Shown piece by piece: positions 27,258-36,096 of a stretch of 64,000 nt of DNA. Origin of the DNA: Paenarthrobacter sp. AR 02 (GTDB lineage Bacteria > Actinomycetota > Actinomycetes > Actinomycetales > Micrococcaceae); assembly GCF_021538675.1 (NCBI RefSeq), contig NZ_JAJUKH010000002.1, positions 372,001-436,000 on the forward strand, written 5' to 3'. The notes under the pieces were generated by a model. It was not told where the DNA came from. It worked only from the letters and a program-made list of their open reading frames with translations, and ran no database searches. The position numbers were made by a program, and so were the translations under genes. How positions within the stretch are numbered: position 1 is the first letter of the stretch; each line of letters starts with the position of its first letter.

Positions 27258-28391
27258 GTGAGTACAGAAGACGCGAAATACCCGGAATCGCCATTGGACC
27301 GCTTTCACGCGGTCATTCCGGCGGGCGGTGTGGGGACCCGGCTGTGGCCACTCTCGCGTGCCGCTGCGCCCAAGTTCCTCCACGACCTGACCGGTTCGGG
27401 CAGCACGTTGTTGAGGGCCACCTATGACAGGCTCGAGCCGCTGGCCGGAGACCGCGTGCTGGTGGTCACCGGTGAAGCGCACCGTGCCGCTGTGTGCCGC
27501 CAACTGCCTGAGGTAGGGGATGACGAGCTCGTCCTCGAAAGCGAGCCCAAAGACTCCGGCGCTGCCATCGGGCTGGCCGCCGCGATCCTGCACCGCCGCG
27601 ATCCGGAGACCATCATGGGTTCCTTCGCCGCAGACCAGGTCATCAGCCCGGACGACCTTTTCCAGGAGGCCGTGCGTGAGGCGATCCATACAGCTGCCAA
27701 GGGCAAGATCGTCACCATCGGCATTAAGCCCACGCACCCGTCAACGGGCTTCGGCTATATCCGCTCAGGCGCGGCCCTGAACGTCGAGGGTGCCCCCAAT
27801 GCCATGGCCGTGGCCGAGTTTGTTGAGAAGCCCAGCCAGGAAGTGGCCAACAAGTACTTCGAAGCCGGGGACTACGTCTGGAACGCGGGCATGTTCGTTG
27901 CGCCTGTCGCACTCATGCTGAAGCACCTCGAAGCGAACCAGCCGGTGCTCTTCGCGGGGCTGCAGGAGATCGCCGAAGCGTGGGACACGCCCCAGCGCGA
28001 CGAGGTCAAGGCCCGTGTCTGGCCAACCTTGCCCAAGATCGCCATCGACTACGCCGTGGCTGAGCCCGCAGCGGAAGCTGGGGACGTCGCCGTCGTGCCT
28101 GGCACTTTCCGTTGGGACGACGTCGGCGACTTCGCCGCAATCGGTCGCCTGAACAACGCCGGCGACGTCGACGAAGTCACCGTTCTGGGTGAGGGCGCCC
28201 GCGTCTTCGCGGAGAATGCCAGCGGCGTGGTGGTTTCCGACACCAAGCGCGTCATTGCCCTGATCGGCATCAAGGACGTGGTCATCGTGGACACCCCCGA
28301 CGCCTTGCTGGTGACCACGAAGGAGCACGCGCAACTGGTCAAGGGCACCGTCGACGCCCTCAAAGCCAGCGGCGACACGGACGTGCTGTAA
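27258..28391 (+). CDS. manC: Mannose-1-phosphate guanylyltransferase
   Basis: Makes GDP-mannose from mannose-1-phosphate and GTP for glycans and mannolipids. The 377 residues begin with the nucleotidyltransferase loop VIPAGGVGTRLWPLSR, followed by SFAADQVI. VEKP and WNAGMFV are conserved. It lacks the fused phosphomannose isomerase domain found in longer ManC/AlgA proteins. It is divergent from sdhC and ends at a strong terminator. Confidence 0.93.
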   Translation: MSTEDAKYPESPLDRFHAVIPAGGVGTRLWPLSRAAAPKFLHDLTGSGSTLLRATYDRLEPLAGDRVLVVTGEAHRAAVCRQLPEVGDDELVLESEPKDSGAAIGLAAAILHRRDPETIMGSFAADQVISPDDLFQEAVREAIHTAAKGKIVTIGIKPTHPSTGFGYIRSGAALNVEGAPNAMAVAEFVEKPSQEVANKYFEAGDYVWNAGMFVAPVALMLKHLEANQPVLFAGLQEIAEAWDTPQRDEVKARVWPTLPKIAIDYAVAEPAAEAGDVAVVPGTFRWDDVGDFAAIGRLNNAGDVDEVTVLGEGARVFAENASGVVVSDTKRVIALIGIKDVVIVDTPDALLVTTKEHAQLVKGTVDALKASGDTDVL

Positions 28392-28410
28392 CGCATCTGC
28401 TTATACCGTG

Positions 28411-28473
28411 AGCCACCTCTTTGGTTGCCCTGCGTCTGAACGCAGCGTAACCAAGAGGTGGCTTTCGTTCTTC
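28411..28473 (+). terminator. Terminator of manC
   Basis: 16/15-nt arms (28411-28426 and 28449-28463, one bulged T) with an inner CTGCGT/ACGCAG stem, then TTTCGTTCTT. Confidence 0.85.
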
Positions 28474-28489
28474 GGGGGCCGCGCATGGC

Positions 28490-28495
28490 TAGAGT
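28490..28495 (+). promoter_or_regulatory. -10 element of leaderless amidohydrolase gene
   Basis: TAGAGT ends 6 nt before the GTG at 28502. Confidence 0.6.
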
Positions 28496-28501
28496 TGTGA
28501 C

Positions 28502-29707
28502 GTGCGCAATTACACGACTGAAACCGAGCCCACTCCCGTTGTTGGTCCGTGGGTTGACGAATTCCTGCCCGGACTCATCGAATTCCGGCGTGACCTCCAT
28601 GCGCACCCTGAACTGTCCTTCAAGGAATTCAGGACCACCGACAAGCTCGTAGAGCGCCTCGAGGCAGCGGGCCTGAAGCCACGCCGGCTCGAGGGCACCG
28701 GGCTCACTGTGGATGTTGGCGAAGGGCCCATTGCCACAGCACTCCGCGGCGACATTGACGCCCTGCCCATCATCGAGGAGACCGGCCTTCCGTTCGCTTC
28801 GAAGAATCACGGCGTCACCCACGCCTGCGGGCACGACATCCACACCACCACCATGCTGGGCATTGCCCTGGTGTTGCACCGGATGCACAAGAACAATCCG
28901 TTGGGCGGCACGGTACGCATCATTTTCCAGCCCGCCGAGGAAACCATGCCCGGAGGCGCCTTGTCCTGCATCGAGCAGGGTGTGCTGGAAGGGGTTCCCC
29001 GTATCCTGGCGCTGCACTGTGATCCCCGGATCAACGTGGGCCAGATTGGCACCCGCATTGGTGCGATCACGTCGGCGTCGGACACCATCAAAATTGAACT
29101 TTCCGGGCGTGGCGGACACACGTCACGGCCGCACCTGACCGAAGACCTGGTCTTCGCTTTGTCGCAGATCGCCATCAACGTCCCGGCTGTTCTTTCCCGC
29201 CGGGTGGATGTCCGCAGCGGTGTTTCAGTGGTGTGGGGCCAGATTTCTGCCGGATCGGCTCCTAACGCCATCCCGGCGTCCGGCTACATGGCCGGCACCA
29301 TGCGCTGCTTGGACCGGGACGCCTGGCACAGTGCCGGCGAGTTGCTGGACGACGTCGTCAAGCAGGTGGCAGCACCCTACGGCGTTGATGTGCACCTGGA
29401 ACACACCCGCGGAGTGCCGCCGGTGGTCAACTCCGAGCATGAGACCGCCCTGATCGAGGCTTCCGCGCGGGCGGAACTTGGCGAGAACGCCGTGGTCCTG
29501 ACCCCGCAGTCCATGGGCGGAGAAGATTTCGCGTGGTTCCTCGCGGATCTTCCCGGAGCCATGATGCGGCTTGGGACGCATACCCCTGGCGGCGAGGAGT
29601 ATGACCTTCACCGCGGCGATTTCATTGTGGATGAGCGTGCGCTTGGATACGCGGTGCGGGTCCTTACCGGCGCTGCCCTGCGGACAATCCGCGACCTGGA
29701 GTCCTAA
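28502..29707 (+). CDS. M20D-family amidohydrolase
   Basis: Metal-dependent hydrolase of 401 residues, of the N-acyl-amino-acid amidohydrolase/hippurate hydrolase type. HACGHDIH gives Cys and His metal ligands, QPAEETMPGGA the catalytic glutamate, and MGGEDFAWF the C-terminal ligand. LSGRGGHTSRPH is the dimerisation-domain hallmark. Such enzymes cleave N-acyl or aromatic amide amino-acid conjugates; the precise substrate is unclear. The IAA-amino-acid hydrolases are in the same family, so it could act on auxin conjugates, but that is speculation. Confidence 0.9.
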   Translation: MRNYTTETEPTPVVGPWVDEFLPGLIEFRRDLHAHPELSFKEFRTTDKLVERLEAAGLKPRRLEGTGLTVDVGEGPIATALRGDIDALPIIEETGLPFASKNHGVTHACGHDIHTTTMLGIALVLHRMHKNNPLGGTVRIIFQPAEETMPGGALSCIEQGVLEGVPRILALHCDPRINVGQIGTRIGAITSASDTIKIELSGRGGHTSRPHLTEDLVFALSQIAINVPAVLSRRVDVRSGVSVVWGQISAGSAPNAIPASGYMAGTMRCLDRDAWHSAGELLDDVVKQVAAPYGVDVHLEHTRGVPPVVNSEHETALIEASARAELGENAVVLTPQSMGGEDFAWFLADLPGAMMRLGTHTPGGEEYDLHRGDFIVDERALGYAVRVLTGAALRTIRDLES

Positions 29708-29783
29708 CCTCAACCAAGCCGTCAAGCGCGTTCTTTCCCCTCAAAAACTCGCTTATCGGCAAGCTGTTCGGGTTAGTGTCGGC

Positions 29784-29820
29784 CAATTGAGTTGTGCACA
29801 ATTGAATTGTGCACTATCGT
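29784..29820 (+). promoter_or_regulatory. ohrR promoter with OhrR-type operator
   Basis: -35 TTGTGC (29792-29797), 17-bp spacer, -10 TATCGT (29815-29820). A perfect 21-bp palindrome, GTGCACAATT-G-AATTGTGCAC at 29794-29814, spans the whole spacer. It lies inside two tandem 15-bp repeats (29784-29798 and 29799-29813) differing at one base. OhrR binding here would block RNA polymerase and autoregulate the operon (inference). Confidence 0.75.
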
Positions 29821-29827
29821 TTTATTC

Positions 29828-30262
29828 ATGAGTGATGCTCCCCGCCTCCGCCACCAGGTCTGCTTTGCGTTGTATTCGGCGTCCAAAGCAGCCACAGCGG
29901 TCTACCGCCCCGTGCTGGAGGACCTGGGCCTGACCTACCCGCAGTATCTGGTCATGCTGGTGCTGTGGGAGCAGGAACCGCGCAGCGTCCGCGAACTGGG
30001 CGCCGAACTGGGCCTCGATTCCGGCACGCTTTCGCCGCTCCTCAAGCGCCTTGAGGGCCTGGGCCTGGTGGAGCGTAAGCGGTCCTCTCAGGACGAGCGC
30101 CGGGTTGACGTTGTGCTGACCGACGCCGGCAGGGAACTCAGTGCCCGCGCCCAGGCCGTGCCCCAGGCATTGACCGATGCCGCTGGACTGTCCGCCGCGG
30201 AGATCCAGCAACTCCACGCCACGCTCGGCAAGCTCACCACGGCCTTGAACAGCTCACTCTAA
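29828..30262 (+). CDS. ohrR: Organic-hydroperoxide-sensing MarR repressor
   Basis: MarR-family regulator of 144 residues. RHQVCFALYSASKA places the peroxide-sensing cysteine at Cys12, the hallmark of OhrR. The winged helix is in LTYPQYLVMLVLW through VRELGAELGLDSGTLSPLL and the wing SSQDERRVDV. The ATG at 29828 has no Shine-Dalgarno but lies 7 nt after TATCGT, so the mRNA is probably leaderless. Oxidation of the cysteine by organic peroxides would release it from the upstream operator and induce ohr. Confidence 0.92.
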   Translation: MSDAPRLRHQVCFALYSASKAATAVYRPVLEDLGLTYPQYLVMLVLWEQEPRSVRELGAELGLDSGTLSPLLKRLEGLGLVERKRSSQDERRVDVVLTDAGRELSARAQAVPQALTDAAGLSAAEIQQLHATLGKLTTALNSSL

Positions 30263-30306
30263 GAATTTTCCCAAGCCACCCATTACCGAAGAGAAACGGA
30301 ACCACC

Positions 30307-30738
30307 ATGAAGACTCTTTACACTGCTGAGGCCCTGGCCTCCGGCGAAGGCCGTGACGGCAACGCCCGTACCAACGATGGCAAGCTGGACGTCGCCCTCG
30401 CCAGCCCCAAGGAGCTTGGCGGCAATGGCGAAGGCACCAACCCGGAGCAGCTCTTCGCTGCCGGTTACGCTGCCTGCTTCCACTCTGCGCTTCGCCTGGT
30501 GGGCCGCAAGGAGCGCGTGGACCTGACGGACTCTGCTGTCGCGGCCAGGATCCACATCGGCGCACTGACGGACAGTGAAGGCTTCGGCCTCGCCGCTGAA
30601 CTGGAAATAGCGTTGCCCGCCCTGGACCGTGAAACGGCCGAGCAGCTCATGCACAAAGCGCACCAGGTGTGCCCCTACTCCAACGCCACCCGCGGCAACA
30701 TGGCCGTAGACCTCAAGCTCGTGGAGTTCGCAGCATGA
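30307..30738 (+). CDS. ohr: Organic hydroperoxide resistance protein
   Basis: Thiol peroxidase of the OsmC/Ohr fold, 143 residues, detoxifying organic hydroperoxides with lipoyl or dihydrolipoamide reductants. The peroxidatic cysteine is Cys57 in AAGYAACFHSAL, the resolving cysteine Cys122 in VCPYSNATRGN, and Arg16 is the conserved active-site arginine. It lies 44 bp after ohrR and overlaps the next gene by 4 bp (ATGA). Confidence 0.95.
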   Translation: MKTLYTAEALASGEGRDGNARTNDGKLDVALASPKELGGNGEGTNPEQLFAAGYAACFHSALRLVGRKERVDLTDSAVAARIHIGALTDSEGFGLAAELEIALPALDRETAEQLMHKAHQVCPYSNATRGNMAVDLKLVEFAA

Positions 30739-31754
30739 GCGCCGTTTCCACTCCCGCAGAGACCCGCGAAATCCAGCTGGCATCCCGTCCCGTAGGCCGC
30801 CCGGCACAGGAGAACTTCCGCCTGGCCACGGCCGGACTGCCTGAACTCGGCGAAGGACAGATCCTGGTCAAGAACCAGTTCATGTCCGTGGACCCCTACA
30901 TGCGTGGCCGCATGAACGACGTGAAGTCCTACTCGGCTCCGTTCCAGATCGATGCAGCGCTCGACGGCGGTGCCGTGGGTGAGGTGATTGCGTCCCGTTC
31001 GGAAGCGCACAAGGTGGGGGACGTCGTCGTGCATTCCCTCGGATGGCGCGAACACGCAGTGGTGGATGCCGCAGCGACCACCCCGGTTCCCAGTGGGCTT
31101 GCACCCACCTCCGCATTCCTCGGCGCATTGGGCATGACGGGCCTGACTGCCTACTCCGGCCTGCTGAAGGTGGCGGAGTTCAAGGAAGGCGACGTCGTGT
31201 TCGTCTCCGGCGCGGCAGGGGCTGTTGGCTCCATGGTGGGCCAGATCGCCAAGGCCATGGGCGCGTCCAAGGTGATCGGTAGCGCCGGGTCGGCCGAGAA
31301 GGTTGCCCGGTTGCTGGAGTTGGGCTTCGACTCTGCGTTCAACTACAACGACGCCCCGGTGCTTGACCAGCTCCGCGAGGCGGCGGGGGAGCGCGGCATC
31401 GACGTCTACTTCGACAACGTCGGTGGCGAACACCTCGAAGCAGCTTTGGCCACCCTGACGGTGGGCGGACGTGTGGCCATGTGCGGCGCGATCGCCCAGT
31501 ACAACTCGACCGAGCCGCCGGTTGCTCCCCGCAACCTGGCCGTCGCTATCGGCAAGCAGCTGACCTTGCGCGGTTTCCTGGTGGGCGGACAGCGCCAGCA
31601 CGCGGCCGAGTTCGCGCAGAAGATGGCCGGTTGGCTTGCCGATGGCAGCGTCAGCTACGACGAGACGATTGTCGATGGCCTGGAAAACGCACCGCAGGCC
31701 TTCATTGACCTGCTGGACGGAGCAAACACCGGAAAGATGCTCGTCCGGCTCTAG
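30735..31754 (+). CDS. NADP-dependent oxidoreductase, zinc-free MDR (CurA/LTB4DH-like)
   Basis: Medium-chain reductase of 339 residues. The N-terminal GroES-like part has NQFMSVDPYMRGRM, and the NADP loop is VFVSGAAGAVGSMVGQIAK. No zinc ligands are visible. Relatives reduce 2-alkenals and curcumin-like enones, fitting removal of lipid-peroxidation aldehydes. Its ATGA coupling to ohr suggests it detoxifies the aldehydes that accompany organic hydroperoxides (inference). Confidence 0.9.
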   Translation: MSAVSTPAETREIQLASRPVGRPAQENFRLATAGLPELGEGQILVKNQFMSVDPYMRGRMNDVKSYSAPFQIDAALDGGAVGEVIASRSEAHKVGDVVVHSLGWREHAVVDAAATTPVPSGLAPTSAFLGALGMTGLTAYSGLLKVAEFKEGDVVFVSGAAGAVGSMVGQIAKAMGASKVIGSAGSAEKVARLLELGFDSAFNYNDAPVLDQLREAAGERGIDVYFDNVGGEHLEAALATLTVGGRVAMCGAIAQYNSTEPPVAPRNLAVAIGKQLTLRGFLVGGQRQHAAEFAQKMAGWLADGSVSYDETIVDGLENAPQAFIDLLDGANTGKMLVRL

Positions 31755-31764
31755 CAACGCGGAT

Positions 31765-31815
31765 TTACCAAGCAGTAGCCGGGTGTGACTTGCGCACCCG
31801 GCTACTGCTTGGTAA
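31765..31815 (+). terminator. Perfect 21-bp palindrome after the ohr operon
   Basis: Arms 31765-31785 and 31795-31815, 9-nt loop, no T-run. It follows the AGCAACGCGG string at 31753 directly after the stop codon, like copies at 17938 and 22499. Confidence 0.7.
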
Positions 31816-31895
31816 CAAAAGGTCAACAATCTGCCCTCGGGGACCGCGATGTGCTATCCGGGTGTGTTTTAGGACACTAGTGTTGTTTCCATCAA

Positions 31896-31909
31896 TGCGC
31901 CTAGGCGCA
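31896..31909. promoter_or_regulatory. 14-bp palindrome in the BMP-gene leader
   Basis: TGCGCCTAGGCGCA is fully self-complementary, 18 nt after TAGTGT (31878-31883), a possible -10. It may be an operator for the nucleoside system. Between 31816 and 32011 I see no other element. Confidence 0.35.
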
Positions 31910-32011
31910 GCTGCGAGCATCAGTGAAAACAGAATTTCTGCCTCAGGTATAGGAAACGGACACTCATTGACCATCCGTCGTAGCGCCAATCACTTTCTTC
32001 CTGGAGGAAAA

Positions 32012-33118
32012 TTGAAGAAACCACTGCGTGCCACCCTGAAGCGCGGTTCAATGGCCGGTGTTGCAACCGTCGGCGCAGCAGCGCTCCTGCTGACCGGCTG
32101 TGGCCAGGCTCCCGACGCCGGATCCGGTGCCGCCACCAAGAGCGACTATGTGGGATGCATCGTCTCCGACTCCGGTGGATTCGATGACCAGTCCTTCAAC
32201 CAGTCCTCTTTCGAAGGCCTCAAGAAGTCCGAGAAGGACCTTGGCATCACCATGAAGTCCGCCGAATCCAAGGCCAACAGCGACTTCGAGACCAACCTCA
32301 ACGGCATGATCTCCGCTGGCTGCAACCTTACGGTCACCGTCGGCTTCCTCCTGGGCGATGCCACCAAGGCCGCTGCAGAGAAGAACACTGACAAGCACTT
32401 CGCGATCATCGACTACACGTACGAGACTCCGATCGCCAACGTGAAGCCGGTTGTCTACGACACCGCGCAGGCCGCCTACCTGGCCGGCTACGCTGCTGCG
32501 GCCACTACCAAGACCGGCAAGGTTGGTACCTTCGGCGGCATCAAGATCCCCACGGTCACCATCTTCATGGACGGCTTCTACGACGGCGTCCAGGCCTACA
32601 ACAAGGCAAAGAACAAGTCCGTCCAGGTTGTCGGCTGGGACAAGAAGACCCAGGACGGCTCGTTCACGGGAGACTTCGAAAAGCAGGACACCGGCAAGCA
32701 GGTCACCATCAACCTGCTGGACCAGGGTGCGGACATCGTGATGCCCGTTGCCGGCCCGGTCGGCAAGGGTGCAGGCGCTGCGCTGAAGGAAGCCAAGGCA
32801 GCCGGTAAGGACGTCAAGCTCATCTGGGTTGACTCCGATGGCTACCTCACGGCTCCCGAGTACAAGGACCTCATGCTGACCTCCGTGGTCAAGAAGATGG
32901 ACGAAGCTGTGGAGACCGTGGTGAAGGACGACAAGGACGGCAAGTTCAGCAACACGGCCTACGTTGGCACGCTGCAGAACGACGGCGTTGCCATTGCTCC
33001 GTTCCACGATCTCGACTCCGCTGTTTCCGCTGACACCAAGAAGGAACTCGATGCCCTGAAGGCGGACATCGTCTCCGGCAAGCTGGTTGTCGAATCGGCA
33101 GCGAGCCCCAAGAAGTAA
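32012..33118 (+). CDS. BMP-family nucleoside-binding lipoprotein
   Basis: Extracytoplasmic lipoprotein of about 368 residues. A signal peptide ends in the lipobox LLLTGCG. CIVSDSGGFDDQSFNQSSFEG is the PnrA/BmpA hallmark, and KTGKVGTFGG is conserved. It probably delivers purine or pyrimidine nucleosides to the ABC genes downstream. The TTG at 32012 has TGGAGGAAAA just upstream (GGAGG, 4-nt spacing), so it is the best start. An intrinsic terminator follows. Confidence 0.92.
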   Translation: MKKPLRATLKRGSMAGVATVGAAALLLTGCGQAPDAGSGAATKSDYVGCIVSDSGGFDDQSFNQSSFEGLKKSEKDLGITMKSAESKANSDFETNLNGMISAGCNLTVTVGFLLGDATKAAAEKNTDKHFAIIDYTYETPIANVKPVVYDTAQAAYLAGYAAAATTKTGKVGTFGGIKIPTVTIFMDGFYDGVQAYNKAKNKSVQVVGWDKKTQDGSFTGDFEKQDTGKQVTINLLDQGADIVMPVAGPVGKGAGAALKEAKAAGKDVKLIWVDSDGYLTAPEYKDLMLTSVVKKMDEAVETVVKDDKDGKFSNTAYVGTLQNDGVAIAPFHDLDSAVSADTKKELDALKADIVSGKLVVESAASPKK

Positions 33119-33130
33119 ACAATTCCTGAA

Positions 33131-33172
33131 CGCGCCGCCAGTACCGTGCCCCGGTACTGGCGGCGCGTTTTT
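33131..33172 (+). terminator. Strong intrinsic terminator between BMP and ABC genes
   Basis: Perfect 15-bp stem 33131-33145 with 33153-33167, 7-nt loop, then TTTTT. Partial read-through would give more binding protein than transporter. Confidence 0.9.
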
Positions 33173-33245
33173 GCCCTGACTAGGCTGAACCCAAGCCACG
33201 GCTTGTGGGCAGTAAAGTCCCTCGGACTCACAGAACGGTGGAGTT

Positions 33246-34763
33246 GTGAAACTCGAATTGAAGGGGATCTCGAAAGCCTTCGGGACCTTCTACGCCAACC
33301 AAGACATTGACCTCGTGGTCGAATCCGGACAGATCCATTGCCTCCTGGGCGAAAACGGGGCCGGCAAATCGACCCTCATGAACGTGCTCTACGGGCTCTA
33401 CGAGCCCACTGCCGGCCACATCCTGGTGGATGACAAACCCGTCAGCTTCCGCGGCCCCGGCGACGCCATGGCGGCGGGCATTGGCATGGTGCACCAGCAC
33501 TTCATGCTGGTTCCCGTCTTCACGGTCGCAGAAAACGTGGCCCTCGGCGCTGAACCAACAACATTCGGCGGCGTCCTGAGCATCGACGAAACCCGCAGGA
33601 AGATCCGGGAGATCTCCGACAGGTACGGTTTCGATGTTGATCCCGACGCCCTCGTTGAGGACCTCCCCGTAGGGGTCCAGCAGCGCGTTGAAATCATCAA
33701 GGCACTGGTGCGCGAAGCCAAGGTGCTCATCCTCGACGAGCCCACGGCAGTGCTGACACCCCAGGAAACCGATGAACTCCTGGACATCATGCGGCAGCTC
33801 AAAGCGGGCGGCACGTCCATTGTCTTCATTTCGCACAAGCTCCGCGAAGTGAAGGCTGTTTCGGACGTCATCACCGTCATCCGCCGCGGCAAAGTGGTGG
33901 GCGACGCCCCTCCCACGGCATCCGCTACCGAGCTGGCCTCCATGATGGTGGGCCGGCCTGTCAGCCTGAGCCTGGACAAAGCACCGGCACAGCCGAAGGA
34001 AACCACGTTCGTCGTGGAGAACCTGACGGTGCGTGCGGCCAACGGCACCAACGTGGTGGATGGCATCAGCTTCGACATCGCCCAAGGTGAGATCCTCGCC
34101 GTCGCCGGCGTCCAGGGCAACGGCCAAACCGAACTGACGGAAGCGATCCTGGGCGTGCAGGAGCACGTGACCGGATCCGTGACCCTGGACGGCAAGCAGT
34201 TGCTTGGCTTGCCGGTCAAGGATGTGCTGCGGTCCGGCGTCGGCTTCGTCCCGGAGGACCGCACCGTGGACGGACTCGTGGGTCCGTTCTCGGTGGCCGA
34301 GAACCTGGTGCTTGACCTCTACGACCAGGCCCCGTTCGCCAGTGGCATCAGCATGAAGCCCGCCAAGGTCGCCGAGCACGCCAAAGCCAAGATCGAGGAG
34401 TTCGACATCCGGACCCCTTCGGCCGGTTCGGCTGCAGGAACACTGTCCGGTGGCAACCAGCAGAAGGTCGTCATGGCGCGGGAACTGTCCCGCCCGTTGC
34501 GCCTGTTCATCGCAAGCCAACCCACCCGCGGCGTGGATGTGGGCTCCATCGAGTTCCTGCATAAGCGCATCGTTGCCGAGCGGGATGTCGGAACACCGGT
34601 GATGATCGTATCCACTGAGCTTGATGAAGTCATTGAGCTCGCAGACCGAATCGCGGTGCTGTACAAGGGCAAGCTCGTGGGCATTGTCCCCGCGGGCACT
34701 CCCCGGGACACCCTCGGCTTGATGATGGCCGGCGTCGGCCCGGAAGGAGGCTCCGATGACTGA
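33246..34763 (+). CDS. Nucleoside ABC transporter ATP-binding protein, two ABC domains (NupA/YufO-like)
   Basis: Single-chain dimer of ABC domains, 505 residues. Domain 1 has Walker A LLGENGAGKST, signature LPVGVQQRVEI and Walker B LILDEPTAVLTPQE. Domain 2 has a degenerate Walker A (GVQGNGQTE) and signature LSGGNQQKVVMAREL. This asymmetry is typical of the RbsA/NupA class. The GTG at 33246 has GGTGGAG just upstream. It overlaps the first permease by 8 bp. Confidence 0.93.
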   Translation: MKLELKGISKAFGTFYANQDIDLVVESGQIHCLLGENGAGKSTLMNVLYGLYEPTAGHILVDDKPVSFRGPGDAMAAGIGMVHQHFMLVPVFTVAENVALGAEPTTFGGVLSIDETRRKIREISDRYGFDVDPDALVEDLPVGVQQRVEIIKALVREAKVLILDEPTAVLTPQETDELLDIMRQLKAGGTSIVFISHKLREVKAVSDVITVIRRGKVVGDAPPTASATELASMMVGRPVSLSLDKAPAQPKETTFVVENLTVRAANGTNVVDGISFDIAQGEILAVAGVQGNGQTELTEAILGVQEHVTGSVTLDGKQLLGLPVKDVLRSGVGFVPEDRTVDGLVGPFSVAENLVLDLYDQAPFASGISMKPAKVAEHAKAKIEEFDIRTPSAGSAAGTLSGGNQQKVVMARELSRPLRLFIASQPTRGVDVGSIEFLHKRIVAERDVGTPVMIVSTELDEVIELADRIAVLYKGKLVGIVPAGTPRDTLGLMMAGVGPEGGSDD

Positions 34764-36096
34764 GAAGGATCAGGCTCAGAGCGATCAGACCCCCGCTGAA
34801 TCCACGGCGGAAGTTCGTGCCGCGGACGTCTCGCTTGATACTGCCGGCGGAATGCTGGAACCGTCCATTGTTCCGGTGTCCTCCCAGAGCGGAGACTCGG
34901 GCCACCAGCAGGGCAGCGTCATGCGCCGCATCGTCATGGGCAATGGCTTCGTCTCCGTCCTGGCGGTCATCGTCGCGCTCTTCCTGGGTGGCCTGCTGAT
35001 TGCCAGCACGGACAGCCAGGTCGCCAAGACCGCCGGCTACCTCTTCGCGAGGCCCACGGACTTCCTGAGTGCCTTGTGGGCTGCAATGACCGAGAGCTAC
35101 GGCGCACTCTTCCAAGGCTCCGTTTTTAGTCCCCGCGAAGGCTTCAAGCCCATCCTGGAAACCATGACCGTTGCCACCCCGCTGATCTGTGCGGGCCTTG
35201 GCGTGGCCTTGGCGTTCCGTGCGGGCCTGTTCAACATCGGTGCCCAGGGGCAGATCATTATCAGCGCCACCCTGGCAGCCTACGTGGGCTTCGCATGGCA
35301 CCTGCCGTTCGGCCTGCACCTGCTGGTGGTCCTCATCATGGGTGTCCTGGGCGGCGCGGTGTGGGGTGCGATCGTTGGCATCCTCAAGGCCCGGACCGGT
35401 GCGCATGAGGTGATCGTGACCATCATGCTGAACTACGTGGCGTTGTTCCTGTTGGACTTCCTCCTGAACACGGCGGCATTCCGCCGTCCGGGGGACAACA
35501 GCCCCATCTCGCCGCGCCTTGACGAGTCGGCCACCTACCCTGTGCTCATCCCGGGCTCCAGGCTCCACCTTGGCTTCCTCGTGGCAGTGGCACTGACCTA
35601 CGGCGTGTGGTGGCTGCTCAACCGGTCAACCATCGGCTTTGAATTCCGTGCCGTCGGTGCGAACCCCATCGCAGCAAGGACCGCCGGCGTCAGGGTATCC
35701 CGCGCCACCATCCTGGTGATGGCCATGGCCGGCGCGTTGGCTGCGTTCGGCGGCGTCGCCCAGGTTGCCGGTACCGAAAAGGTACTGACAGGGGGCGTCG
35801 CAGCCCAGATCGGCTTCGACTCCATCACCGTGGCCCTGCTTGGCCGCAGCACGCCGTGGGGGACATTCTTCGCTGGCTTGCTGTTCGGTGCGTTCCGCGC
35901 TGGAGCCGTGCAGATGCAGATCCAGACGGGCACACCCATCGATATCGTGCTGGTGGTGCAATCGCTGATTGTCCTGTTCATCGCGGCGCCGCCGCTGATC
36001 CGGTCCATCTTCAGGCTTGAACCCAAGAAGAAGACCAAGACACCCAAAGCGGCCCCGAAGGCTGCCCTTGCCAACGCCACCGGAGGTGCCAAGTGA
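34756..36096 (+). CDS. Nucleoside ABC transporter permease (NupP/YufP-like)
   Basis: Membrane subunit of 446 residues. A polar 50-residue N-terminal segment is followed by about ten hydrophobic segments. GLGVALAFRAGLFNIGAQGQ and GAHEVIVTIMLNYVA are conserved in the BPD_transp_2 family. A Lys/Ala-rich tail closes it. It overlaps neighbours on both sides (8 bp and GTGA), giving tight coupling. Confidence 0.92.
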   Translation: MTEKDQAQSDQTPAESTAEVRAADVSLDTAGGMLEPSIVPVSSQSGDSGHQQGSVMRRIVMGNGFVSVLAVIVALFLGGLLIASTDSQVAKTAGYLFARPTDFLSALWAAMTESYGALFQGSVFSPREGFKPILETMTVATPLICAGLGVALAFRAGLFNIGAQGQIIISATLAAYVGFAWHLPFGLHLLVVLIMGVLGGAVWGAIVGILKARTGAHEVIVTIMLNYVALFLLDFLLNTAAFRRPGDNSPISPRLDESATYPVLIPGSRLHLGFLVAVALTYGVWWLLNRSTIGFEFRAVGANPIAARTAGVRVSRATILVMAMAGALAAFGGVAQVAGTEKVLTGGVAAQIGFDSITVALLGRSTPWGTFFAGLLFGAFRAGAVQMQIQTGTPIDIVLVVQSLIVLFIAAPPLIRSIFRLEPKKKTKTPKAAPKAALANATGGAK

